Assembly: GCA_035279545.1 (NCBI GenBank)
Contig: DATEHM010000117.1
Location: 1 to 15,346, forward strand
Direction: 5' to 3'
Source: Segetimicrobium sp035279545
GTDB lineage: Bacteria; Sysuimicrobiota; Sysuimicrobiia; Sysuimicrobiales; Segetimicrobiaceae
Length of the DNA stretch: 15,346 nt
The translations under genes were made by a program, and so were the position numbers. Shown here one piece after another: positions 6,481 through 13,750 of the stretch. Under the pieces are notes generated by a model. That model was not told where the DNA came from. It saw only the letters and a list, made by a program, of their open reading frames with translations, and did not search any database. How positions within the stretch are numbered: the stretch's first letter is position 1; the number at the start of each line of letters is the position of its first letter.

Positions 6481-6978
6481 TCACCGGGTCCGGCTCTCCG
6501 TAGTCTGCCTGATCGTGTCCCAGTACCGCTCCCAGGCCTCGCGGACTTCGTCTTCGCTGAGACCGGTGTCGTATGCGGGCGAGACGAGCGGTAGGGCGCG
6601 CTCGACGGTCATCACGACGACCGATCTGATCCGCTTGCCCAGATCGTGCACCGTGCCGCGACGGCGGTCCCCCGATTGATAAAAGTTGATGATCTGATCG
6701 AACAGCGCCCCGGCGGTGAACACCCGCGCCGTGCCTTTGAACCGGTACCCTTTGCGTACGACCGGATCCACGACGTTAATCTCCATGGCCGGGTTGGTCC
6801 TGAGGTTGGCCAGCGTCCCCGGCGATCGGATCTCGGCGAAGACGAGATGGTCGTCGTCCCAGACAGCGGTCGTGCCCTTCGGCGACAGGTTCGGGGTGCC
6901 ATCTGGGCAAACGGTGGCGACGAACCCCAACCTCTGCTCGCGGACGACCCGCTTCATCTCTTCGGTGAGGATTCCCAT
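6481..6978 (-). CDS. Pyridoxamine 5'-phosphate oxidase-fold flavin-binding protein
   Basis: This 165-residue protein has the split beta-barrel of the PNPOx-like family, whose members bind FMN, F420 or haem and act as oxidoreductases or ligand binders. Typical landmarks are MGILTEEMKRVVREQRLGFV, VCPDGTPNLSPKGT, the strand LVFAEIRSPGTLANLRTNP, and KGYRFKGTARV followed by the helical tail ending in WERYWDTIRQ. The frame is open for over 200 bases upstream, but the family start MGILTEEM and a GGGGG-type ribosome site about 8 bases before 6978 support this ATG. Another ATG at 7017 would add 13 residues. The gene is divergent from the second Asp-box gene. Cofactor and substrate cannot be told from the sequence; its length suits general stress-protein-26-like members rather than PdxH. 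Confidence 0.88.
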   Translation of the reverse strand: MGILTEEMKRVVREQRLGFVATVCPDGTPNLSPKGTTAVWDDDHLVFAEIRSPGTLANLRTNPAMEINVVDPVVRKGYRFKGTARVFTAGALFDQIINFYQSGDRRRGTVHDLGKRIRSVVVMTVERALPLVSPAYDTGLSEDEVREAWERYWDTIRQTTESRTR

Positions 6979-7119
6979 GGTCCCGACCCCCTTGATGCCG
7001 CATGTTTGGGTGTCCATCCTTATGATACTGCGGCCATCTGTGGGAGTGCGATAATAGAGGGGGAGTCGGCTTGCCCCGACGGCTGTGCGGCGGCCTGGGG
7101 GTCGTATATGGAGGGGACG

Positions 7120-8139
7120 ATGACCAAACTGTACATCGCCACCGGCGACGCGCTCGTCGTGGTCGGTCACGGGGACGGGCGGTGGAAGGCGGAGGTTCAC
7201 CTGGTGGGGCTGCCCACCCAGTGCGTCGCTGTGGATCCGCTACGCGGGGAGCGGGTCTACTGCGGGACGTTCGGCCGGGGACTGTGGGCGAGCAGCGATG
7301 GCGGGGGTTCCTGGTGGTCCGTCGGCGACGGCATCGCCTACGGGGAGGTGATGGCGGTGGCGGTCAGCTCCCTCGAACGCGCTGGGGCGGACGGGGTGGT
7401 CTGGGCCGGAACCGAGCCGAGCGCCCTGTTCCGGTCCGAAGATGGGGGGCGGGTGTGGCAGGAGCGCCCCAGCCTCAGCGCGCTGCCATCGGCGCCCACC
7501 TGGAGCTTTCCCCCGCGCCCGTGGACGCACCACGTCCGCTGGATCGCCCCCGACCCCGCGGTCGCCGGACGGGTGTTTGTCGCGATCGAACTCGGCGGGG
7601 TGATGCGGAGCCTGGATGCCGGCCTCACGTGGGAAGATCGGAAGCCCGGTGCGCAACCCGACGCCCACACGCTCGCGACCCATCCCCATGCCCCGGGGCT
7701 GGTCTGTGAAGCCGCCGGCGGGGGCTACGCCGTGAGCCGAACGGGAGGCGCCGCGTGGACCCCGGATGACGACGGGCTCGGATGCGGCTACCTGTGGGGG
7801 CTCGCCGTGGATCCCGGGGACCCGGAGACGGTGGTGATTTCCGCGGCGGCCAGCCCGCGCCAAGCCCACCATCTCGACCACGCCCACTCCACGGTCTACC
7901 GGAAATCTGCCGGGGAGCCGTGGCAAGAGGTCCGCCTGGGGCTCCCCGGTCGGCGCGGCCGGCGGGTGGTGACCCTGGCCGCCCATGCCCCGGAACCGGG
8001 GGTTTTCTATGCGGCGGTGCAGGAGGGCGCACTCTACCGCTCGGGGGACGCGGGGGTGTCCTGGGAGCGCCTCGACGTCAAGTGGCCCGGCGGTTACCGG
8101 TTCCGCCAGGTACATGGCCTTGCCGTCGCGGCCCTGTGA
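7120..8139 (+). CDS. Second Asp-box (BNR) beta-propeller protein
   Basis: This 339-residue protein has Asp-box repeats at about residues 58-65 (SSDGGGSW), 106-113, 164-171, 206-213 (degenerate, SRTGGAAW) and 308-315 (SGDAGVSW), plus a vestigial box near 262-268. It begins directly with a propeller strand (TKLYIATGDALVVV) and has no signal peptide, so it is predicted cytosolic. Repeat spacing and the HHVRWIAPDP segment resemble the first propeller gene, suggesting a distant paralogue. I see no sialidase active-site set. GGAGG at 7110-7114 lies 5 bases before the ATG; the open frame extends far upstream but into the divergent gene. Its last 62 bases overlap, antisense, the end of the flavoenzyme gene. 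Unlike the first propeller it has no MoaD-like partner. Confidence 0.88.
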   Translation: MTKLYIATGDALVVVGHGDGRWKAEVHLVGLPTQCVAVDPLRGERVYCGTFGRGLWASSDGGGSWWSVGDGIAYGEVMAVAVSSLERAGADGVVWAGTEPSALFRSEDGGRVWQERPSLSALPSAPTWSFPPRPWTHHVRWIAPDPAVAGRVFVAIELGGVMRSLDAGLTWEDRKPGAQPDAHTLATHPHAPGLVCEAAGGGYAVSRTGGAAWTPDDDGLGCGYLWGLAVDPGDPETVVISAAASPRQAHHLDHAHSTVYRKSAGEPWQEVRLGLPGRRGRRVVTLAAHAPEPGVFYAAVQEGALYRSGDAGVSWERLDVKWPGGYRFRQVHGLAVAAL

Positions 8140-9274
8140 GGCCGCCGGGCTCTCGGAAGCGGCGGAGGGCGAAGAGCTCGATCGGCTGGGCGGTCGTGCC
8201 CTGGAGGGCGAGATCGGCCAGCACCTCTCCCACGACGCTTGCGAACTTGAACCCGTGTCCCGAGAATCCGCAGGCGACGATGACGTTGTCGTGGGCCGGA
8301 TGACGGTCGAGAATGAAGTGCAGGTCGGGAGTGTTGGTGTACATGCAAGTGGCCGTAGCGAGCAGCGCGCCCGGGGCGTCCGGCATCACCTTCGCCACGT
8401 GCTCCCGAATTCGCGCCACCTCGTCGTCGCCGACCTGGCGGCGGATCGTCTGCGGCGTCGTGACCTCGGCGAAGACGTGGTGAAACGCGATCTTGAGCCC
8501 CTGGCCGTCGAGGTAGGGGAAGCCATAGGCGTAGTTGCCGTGGTCTTCCCACAGGTAGATCGGCAGGCGCTTGAACTCCTCGACGTGCGCGCGCGGTTCG
8601 AACCAGTACAGGACCGCGCGCGCCACTTCGAGCGGGACGCCGAGATCCCGGAGCGCCTGATCGGTCCAGGGGCCCGCGGTGATGACGAGGCGCCCCGCCT
8701 GGTACGTCCCCGGCGTGGTGCGGACGCTGACCCCGGTCGGGCCGGCGGTCCAGGAGACGACGGCCTCTTCGAAATGCAGGTCGGCGCCGTGGCGCCTGGC
8801 CAGGTCGATGTGCGTGCGCACGACCTGTTCGGGGTTGAGGATGCCGGCTTCGTACTCGAGCAGCGCGACCTGCCCGGCCGCCGGCCGGAGCACCGGGTAC
8901 CGCGTTCGGATCTCCTCGGCGGTCAACATCGCGTGGGGGATGCGGTGCATCCGCGCGCTTCGGGCCGCGCCGACCACCCCCTCGGCGTCGGGCGCTCCGA
9001 GGTGAAGCGCCCCCGTCTTGGTGAGGAGGGTCGTCCCCGCCTCGCGCTCCAGCGCGTGCCAGAGGTCGTAGGCCCGAAACAGGAGCGGCACGTAGTCCGG
9101 GCCTTCGTAGTACGCTTGGCGGATGACCCGGGTGCGCCCGTGCGATGAGCCTCGGTCGTGGGCGATCCCGAACTGCTCGATGCCCAACACGCGGGCCCGG
9201 CGCCCGGCCAAATGATAAGCGGCGGCGCTCCCCATTCCCCCGACACCCATCACAATGACGTCGTAGACGGCCAC
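8078..9274 (-). CDS. Sarcosine oxidase / N-methyltryptophan oxidase-type flavoenzyme
   Basis: This 398-residue protein belongs to the DAO superfamily and resembles monomeric sarcosine oxidase (MSOX) and SolA. They oxidatively demethylate N-methyl amino acids, giving formaldehyde and hydrogen peroxide. Landmarks match closely: the FAD-binding GVGGMGSAAAYHLA near the N-terminus, GSSHGRTRVIR with His45, Arg49 and Arg52, a lysine at about 261 (LKIAFHH) where MSOX has its oxygen-activating Lys265, and Cys310 in TATCMYTNTPD where the FAD is covalently attached. AAAGGAG lies a few bases before the GTG at 9274. The protein should end near FALRRFR; the last 24 residues are an extra Gly/Arg-rich tail that overlaps the second Asp-box gene. 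The exact substrate is not decidable from motifs. Confidence 0.93.
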   Translation of the reverse strand: MAVYDVIVMGVGGMGSAAAYHLAGRRARVLGIEQFGIAHDRGSSHGRTRVIRQAYYEGPDYVPLLFRAYDLWHALEREAGTTLLTKTGALHLGAPDAEGVVGAARSARMHRIPHAMLTAEEIRTRYPVLRPAAGQVALLEYEAGILNPEQVVRTHIDLARRHGADLHFEEAVVSWTAGPTGVSVRTTPGTYQAGRLVITAGPWTDQALRDLGVPLEVARAVLYWFEPRAHVEEFKRLPIYLWEDHGNYAYGFPYLDGQGLKIAFHHVFAEVTTPQTIRRQVGDDEVARIREHVAKVMPDAPGALLATATCMYTNTPDLHFILDRHPAHDNVIVACGFSGHGFKFASVVGEVLADLALQGTTAQPIELFALRRFREPGGLTGPRRQGHVPGGTGNRRAT

Positions 9275-9365
9275 GTTGCTCCTTTCCGCCGACCCGCTCG
9301 AGCGTTCCACGATCTGGCGATCGGTCGGTGAGCGGCCCGCAAACTGGAAGAACGGGGCCGCGGTC

Positions 9366-9374
9366 TGATATACT
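9366..9374 (+). promoter_or_regulatory. Extended -10 promoter of the tRNA-Glu gene
   Basis: TGATATACT is an extended -10 element (TG, one base, TATACT). Transcription should begin near 9381, about five bases before the tRNA. No good -35 is visible 16-18 bases upstream, which is typical of extended -10 promoters. Confidence 0.45.
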
Positions 9375-9385
9375 GCAGTGTGGTA

Positions 9386-9461
9386 GGCCCCATCGTCTAG
9401 AGGCCTAGGACGCGGCCCTCTCAAGGCCGAAACGGGGATTCGAATTCCCCTGGGGCCACCA
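9386..9461 (+). tRNA. tRNA-Glu (anticodon CTC)
   Basis: The 76 bases fold as a complete cloverleaf. The acceptor stem pairs GGCCCCA (9386-9392) with TGGGGCC (9451-9457), followed by discriminator A and an encoded CCA (9459-9461). The anticodon stem CGGCC (9413-9417) pairs with GGCCG (9425-9429) around the loop CTCTCAA, so the anticodon is CTC at 9420-9422, reading GAG. The T-arm is GGGGA, loop TTCGAAT, TCCCC. The D-arm has a short GTC/GAC stem, as is usual for tRNA-Glu. No other tRNA is adjacent. I found no repeat of its 3' end nearby that would mark an integrated element. Confidence 0.97.
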
Positions 9462-9554
9462 CACGGGATTCTGCCATATTTAGCACGGTTTTCCAAGCGC
9501 GTGTCGGGGTTCAGTCGATCCGATACATTTTTGCCTCGTTCCAGGAGGACCGTT

Positions 9555-9833
9555 GTGCTTGCCGGCGTGCGACATCCGCATTCGGGGTCGTCCTCTTATG
9601 CGGACGGGTGGCCGTATGTGTCCTCCACCGTCGGAGGCGCGCTGCGCGCGCGACCGTCCTCGGGGATCACACGCGGATCAAAGGACTCGTTCTTCGTGGA
9701 TCCGGCGACCGCGCTCCACACGGCCATTGAGTCGACGGGCGACCATCCTCCCGGCGTTGAGCCGGTCTCGCCGTGGGCCGCGGCTACGCCGCTTTCACCT
9801 CCGAGGTACAGAACGGGCACCGCACCGCCTTGA
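9555..9833 (+). CDS. Tentative small protein, unknown
   Basis: A GTG at 9555 has a strong ribosome site, AGGAGG at 9543-9548 with a 6-base spacer, and opens a 92-residue frame with mostly GC-ending codons. The product is rich in Ser, Gly, Pro and Thr, with no transmembrane segment, cysteine pair or family motif I recognise. Its last 50 bases overlap the 3' end of mscL on the other strand. It lies just downstream of tRNA-Glu, a common place for acquired genes, but no integrase or attachment repeat is visible. The ribosome site is the main argument for it; it may be a decayed fragment or not a gene. Confidence 0.33.
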   Translation: MLAGVRHPHSGSSSYADGWPYVSSTVGGALRARPSSGITRGSKDSFFVDPATALHTAIESTGDHPPGVEPVSPWAAATPLSPPRYRTGTAPP

Positions 9834-10218
9834 TCGGGATGTCCGACGTGCAGTAGGGGCAGGGTTTCGTGGTTATGACGACCGCCATGGGGCGCTGCAT
9901 CCTGTTGACCTGCCGGATCAACAGGAAGATAATGAACGCCACGATGACGAAATCGATGATCGTGTTGATGAAGAGCCCGTAATTGATCGTCGGCGCCCCC
10001 GCCGCTTTGGCCGCCGCGATCGACGCGTACGGCCCGCCCTTCAGGGCGATGAACAGGCTTGAGAAGTCGATCCCGCCGAGGGCGAGGCCGATCGGGGGCA
10101 TGATGATGTCGCTCACGAGCGACGTGATGATCCGGCCGAACGCCGCGCCCAGGATGATCCCGACGGCAAAGTCCAGCAGATTGCCCCGCATCGCAAAGTC
10201 CTTAAACTCCCGCAACAT
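9784..10218 (-). CDS. mscL: Large-conductance mechanosensitive channel MscL with C-terminal zinc ribbon
   Basis: This 144-residue protein is the pore subunit of the MscL channel, which opens under membrane tension to release solutes during hypo-osmotic shock. The N-terminal amphipathic helix (MLREFKDFAMRGNLLDFAVG) and pore helix with GIILGAAFGRIITSLVSDI at about 20-38 are canonical. The second membrane helix is at about 80-105. After it the usual C-terminal coiled bundle is replaced or followed by CPYC (120-123) and CPFC (134-137), a C-x2-C-x10-C-x2-C zinc-ribbon pattern. GGGAGG (10230-10225) lies 6 bases before the ATG. The gene starts 14 bases after the stop of the alpha/beta hydrolase gene on the same strand, so the two are probably cotranscribed. 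Confidence 0.95.
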   Translation of the reverse strand: MLREFKDFAMRGNLLDFAVGIILGAAFGRIITSLVSDIIMPPIGLALGGIDFSSLFIALKGGPYASIAAAKAAGAPTINYGLFINTIIDFVIVAFIIFLLIRQVNRMQRPMAVVITTKPCPYCTSDIPIKAVRCPFCTSEVKAA

Positions 10219-10232
10219 GGCCGACCTCCCGA

Positions 10233-11114
10233 TCACCGATTTTGGTCGTGCAGGAGCGCAGATCCACCGGACGGCCGGGTGAGGCGGGTGGGCCACCGGC
10301 CGGCGTCGACCGCGGTGAGGAAATCAAGGAGTGCGCGGTTGAACGCGTCCGGTTCTTCCAGGTTCATCGTATGGCCGGTCGTGGGGCAGACGAACAACCC
10401 GGCCGTGGAGATCTGCTGTTTCATCAACAATCCCGGCGCCAAACACGGGTCGTCCTCGTCGCCGTTGACGATCAGCGTGGGCACCTTGAGGGCCGCTAGG
10501 GAATCCTTGAGGTCGTAGACTGAGGGGCGGCCCCCCTGGACGCCGCGCATCGTGTTGGCGCTCCCCCGCGCCGAGTGGTTGGCGAGTGCGTCGGCGAATT
10601 CCTGCCAGCCGCACGGGTCCTTCCGCATGAACTGGACCCGGAAGGGACCCCGGGCGTAGGTGGCGGCGACGGCCGCCATCCCCTCCCGCTCGATCCGGCG
10701 GGCCAGCTCCTCGGCGTCCCGGCGAAACTGGGCCTGGTCGTCGGACCCGTAGCCGCATCCGGCGACGACCAGCGACCGGGCGAGCGTCGGGTACCGGAGC
10801 CCGAGGTGCAGCGTGGCGTAGCCGCCCATGGAGAGGCCGACGACATGCGCGGGCGCGAGCTGGAGATGCAGGATCAGGCCACGCAGGTCCTCGACCGCGT
10901 GGTCCTGGGAGTAGACCGTCGCGTCCTCCGGCACGTCGGAGGGGGGATAGCCCCGGGCGTTGTAGGTGATCACCGTGTATCTGCGGGCGAAGAACTTGAC
11001 CTGGGGATCCCAGCTGCAGTGGTCCCCCGCAAACTCGTGCGCGAAGATGAGGGGCACGCCCGTGCCGTAGACTTCATAGTGCAGGCGTATTCCGTTGATG
11101 AGCGCCGCTGGCAT
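10233..11114 (-). CDS. Alpha/beta-fold hydrolase
   Basis: This 293-residue cytosolic protein has the alpha/beta-hydrolase fold: strand and oxyanion region PLIFAHEFAGD (21-31), the nucleophile elbow GLSMGG with Ser95, the acid in NGDEDDPC (217-224, probably Asp221 or Asp222) and the catalytic His248 in TGHTMNLEEP. It resembles 3-oxoadipate enol-lactonase and other small-molecule esterases or lactonases, but lid residues 120-200 do not let me name a substrate. GGGAGG lies 7 bases before the ATG at 11114. The open frame extends far upstream as Arg-rich nonsense, so this start is preferred. mscL follows after 14 bases. A role in osmotic physiology is not implied by the fold. Confidence 0.92.
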   Translation of the reverse strand: MPAALINGIRLHYEVYGTGVPLIFAHEFAGDHCSWDPQVKFFARRYTVITYNARGYPPSDVPEDATVYSQDHAVEDLRGLILHLQLAPAHVVGLSMGGYATLHLGLRYPTLARSLVVAGCGYGSDDQAQFRRDAEELARRIEREGMAAVAATYARGPFRVQFMRKDPCGWQEFADALANHSARGSANTMRGVQGGRPSVYDLKDSLAALKVPTLIVNGDEDDPCLAPGLLMKQQISTAGLFVCPTTGHTMNLEEPDAFNRALLDFLTAVDAGRWPTRLTRPSGGSALLHDQNR

Positions 11115-11450
11115 GTGACGACCTCCCGCTCCCGGTGGATCTGTTGCTCGTGGGGATTGGCCTCGGCGGCGCGTGGCCCCTGCCTGCAGCGCGGGCAGAG
11201 GCGCGCCGGCGGGCACGCTTCGCCCGGCGCGGGCGGTCACGGCGCATCCGACGTGGCGACCGTGGTCTCGCCGCTCACGACCTGACGCATCCGGCGGATC
11301 CCCCAGACGTCGACGGGTGGCGGATCGGGACCCCCTCCTCCTGCCCCGTTCTCTCGGGGTCGTACGCGCGGGGCCAGGGGGGTTGACGGCAGCTGATGAT
11401 TGTGTGGACAAATGAGCCCAAACTGATATTCGGTAGGCTATACTTTGAAC
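11115..11450. other. Intergenic region, left flank of the IS607-type element
   Basis: These 336 bases lie between the hydrolase start and the recombinase gene. On the minus strand a short frame begins MRQVVSGETTVATSDAP and then stops (about 11243-11293). It reads like the end of a lost protein but is too short to call. From about 11399 the sequence becomes markedly AT-richer, which I take as the left end of the insertion element. No terminal inverted repeat is expected for IS607. No other feature was seen. Confidence 0.4.
11439..11444 (+). promoter_or_regulatory. Putative -10 element of the recombinase gene
   Basis: TATACT ends 6 bases before the ATG at 11451, so transcription would begin at or next to the start codon. 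There is no Shine-Dalgarno sequence upstream, which fits a leaderless message. No -35 element is recognisable at the right distance. Confidence 0.35.
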
Positions 11451-12060
11451 ATGAAACTGCCGGCCTGGGCGCGGCACGCCGGTATCCATCCCAAAACTGC
11501 TCGGCGGTGGTTTCATCAGGGCGTCCTCCCGGTGCCGGCGCGGCAACTATCGACTGGCACCATCCTTGTCGATGCCCAGCCGGAGACGAATGGAACTGGG
11601 ACCGCGCTGTCCGCTCGCGTCTCCTCCTGGGATCAGAAAGCGGATCTCGGCCGCCAGCTGGGACGCCTCAGCGCATGGGCGACACGACAGAGGCTGGCGG
11701 TCGTCCGAACGGAGGCCGAGGTCGGCTCCGGCCTCAATGGGACGCCGGCGGCGTCTCATGCGGCTGTTGGCGGACCCGGCGATCTGCACGATTGTGGTGG
11801 AACACCGTGACCGGCTGGCGCGGTTCGGGGTCGAGCACCTTGAGGCGGCGCTTCGGGCGCATGGACGGCGCGCGGTCGTCACCGATCCCGGAGAGACGAC
11901 GGACGACCTCGTGCGGGATATGGTGGACGTAGTTACGGCGTTCTGCGCGCGCCTGTATGGCCGCCGGTCGGCGCGGAACCGAGCACGACGCGCGCTGACC
12001 GCGGCGAAGGCCGGGCCACGGTGGCAGCGGGGAAAGCGACGGACGCGGTCATCCCGGTGA
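11451..12060 (+). pseudogene. IS607-family serine recombinase (OrfA), frameshifted
   Basis: The protein starts with a MerR-like helix-turn-helix (WARHAGIHPKTARRWFHQG, residues 6-24), then PVPARQL and the serine-recombinase core. The catalytic Ser58 lies in SARVSSWDQ, where family members usually have Tyr in place of the first Ser. The first frame reads to GSGLNG, then leaves the family pattern. Deleting the A at 11742 restores it: RRRRLMRLLADP, VVEHRDRLARFG, VTDPGETTDDLVRDM and LYGRRSARNRARRAL follow to the TGA at 12058-12060, giving 202 residues, the normal OrfA length. The break falls inside the catalytic domain, so the product would be inactive unless the inserted base is a sequence error. 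It lies directly before the TnpB-related gene. Confidence 0.85.
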
Positions 12061-12085
12061 GCCGCGGCGACATGCAGCATACTGA

Positions 12086-13622
12086 ACGTATGAAACCCGG
12101 CGGCCTGGAACGCCTGAGCGAAAGTCTATCTTCGCCGCCTACGCCGATCTGTACGGCCGCGCGGAGCGGACCTTGTTCGCCCGGCTCCGAGCCGGTGAGC
12201 CGCTTGCGGCCCTCAAGCGCACATTCCAGGGACGTTTCGGGATCACGGCCCGCCAGTTCAACGCGTTGGCGACCACTATACAAGGCAAGATTGGCTCGAT
12301 CAAGCAACGTCGCCCCGGCCTCATGAGGCGCCTTGAACAGCGGATCGCGCGTGCCAGGAAAGACCTGACGAAGAGTTCGCGCGGGACGGACACATATCAT
12401 CAGAAGCGCCGGCGGCTGGGCATCCTGGAGCAACGCCTCGCCGTGCTCAGGGCCGATGAGACCGCCGGAAGAGTCCGCCTGTGCTTCGGGTCGCGTAAGG
12501 TGTTTCGCCGGCAGCACGCCCTGGCCGAGAACGGCTACACGTCGCACAGCGACTGGCTGTGCGCGTGGCGTGACGCGCGGTCCGATCAGTTCTTCGTGCT
12601 TGGGTCCAAGGACGAGACCGCAGGCTGCCAGGGGTGCGTGGCCAGGGTGGAAGGAGACGGGACGATCACGCTTCGGCTGCGCTTACCGAACGCACTCGCA
12701 ACGTACGGCAAGCATCTGGTCATTCGAGGGCTCCGGTTCGCGTACGGGCACGAGGCGGTGGTCGCCGCGATTGGCCGGAATCTCTTTGCTGAGAAGACTG
12801 ACCGGGACGCCATCTCGTGGCGCTTTGTCCGCGACCACAAAGGCTGGCGGGTCTGCGCGACGGTCCCCGTGCGCGCCGGCAAGCCTCTCAGCGTCGACAA
12901 TATCGGCGTCGTCGCGATCGACCTTAACGCGGATCATCTCGCCGTCACTGATCTGGACCGGTTCGGTAACCCGGTGGCGCGGTTCCGCGTGTCGTGCAGC
13001 GACGCGGGGAAGTCCCACGAGCAGGCGCTGGCCGTGATCGGCAACGCGGTGGCGCAGGTCGTCACGTATGCCTGCTGCCGGATGACACCCCTTGTGATCG
13101 AGACGCTCGACTTCGAGGCGAAGAAAGCCGAACTGGAACGTCGGGGTACACGGTATAGCGCGCATGTTGTCCGGCTTCGCCTACGCCACGTTCCGCGCGG
13201 TCCTGTCAGCTCGGACGTACGATGCGGGGATTACGCTGCATCAGGTGAATCCCGCGTTCACCTCTGTCATCGGTGCGTACACGTTCGCCGATCGCTACGG
13301 TCTCTCTCGGCATCAGGCCGCCGCCCGTACGATCGGGCGGCGAGCCATGCGGCTCGCCGAGCGGCCTCCCCGCCGACTGGGCGACCACGGCACCTTCCCG
13401 CTACCCGCGAGGAGTCGTGGGAAGCATGTGTGGTCGTTCTGGCGCAAGGTCGCGCGGCGGGAAGCGGCGCTTCGAGCGCGCGGACGGCCGGGTTCCACAG
13501 GAGCCCGATCCTCGCCAGCACCGACTTCGGATTCTCGGCGGAGCACGGCCTGGCAGGCGATCCGCTCGTCCGCTACCGGTGCGATTCCGGTACGTGAATC
13601 GTCAGCAGCGCTGTTCGGCTGA
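12086..13622 (+). pseudogene. TnpB-related protein of IS607 element, frameshifted
   Basis: TnpB proteins are RNA-guided, RuvC-type nucleases encoded by IS605/IS607 elements. The main frame reads TYETRRPGTPERKSIFAAYA from 12086, but its only upstream codons lead to a TGA at 12083-12085 with no usable start. The ATGs at 12072 and 12090 are one frame away, so the N-terminus looks shifted by one base. RuvC landmarks are the Asp at 12920-12922 (AIDLNADHLAV) and the Glu at 13100-13102 (VIETLDF). An extra base near 13160 then breaks the frame; the continuation is RMLSGFAYATFRAVL, VNPAFTSVIG and GLSRHQAAARTIGRR to 13622. Joined, it is about 512 residues. The canonical CxxC zinc finger and D-x-N-A-A motif are not visible, as in the group often named TnpB-related. 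Confidence 0.82.
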
Positions 13623-13624
13623 CG

Positions 13625-13651
13625 TCTGCGGATGTCCCCAATGTCCGCAGA
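13625..13651 (+). other. Perfect 8-bp hairpin after tnpB (possible omega-RNA or end structure)
   Basis: TCTGCGGA (13625-13632) and TCCGCAGA (13644-13651) form a perfect 8-bp stem with an 11-base loop, starting three bases after the tnpB stop. In TnpB elements the guide (omega) RNA overlaps the end of tnpB and the element's right end, so this stem is in the right place. There is no following T-run, so it is not a typical intrinsic terminator. It could also be a recombinase binding site. Confidence 0.4.
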
Positions 13652-13750
13652 ATCAGGAACGGTACATCAGGGAAGGGGACGCGTCAGCGGACACGGGGGC
13701 GGCGAGGAGCGCGAGAGTGTTCCGTGCTCAAATATGCCGAGGAGGCTCGC

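Larger units (their letters stand above)
11384..13651 (+). mobile_element. Decayed IS607-type insertion element
   Basis: A serine-recombinase gene followed by a TnpB-related gene in the same direction is the defining layout of the IS607 family, which inserts without target duplication and has no inverted repeats. The boundaries are approximate. On the left the base composition shifts near 11399; on the right a hairpin follows the tnpB stop. The motif TGACGGCAGCTGATG at 11384 resembles TGACGTCTGCGGATG at 13620 (12 of 15 bases) and may mark the ends. Both genes carry frameshifts, so as sequenced the element cannot move by itself. It sits between the hydrolase and M23 peptidase genes. Confidence 0.85.

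Noticed and set aside
7021..7055. TATGAT/TATCAT and GATAAT hexamers between the divergent PNPOx-type and second propeller genes
   Set aside because: Good -10 matches on both strands, but no -35 at proper spacing, so I could not assign a promoter to either gene.
7985..9148. 387-residue plus-strand frame opposite the flavoenzyme
   Set aside because: Shadow of the sarcosine-oxidase-type gene, whose catalytic residues are all in place on the minus strand.
11243..11293. 17-codon minus-strand frame MRQVVSGETTVATSDAP
   Set aside because: Too short and without a clear ribosome site; it may be the end of a gene lost next to the IS607 insertion, but nothing confirms it.
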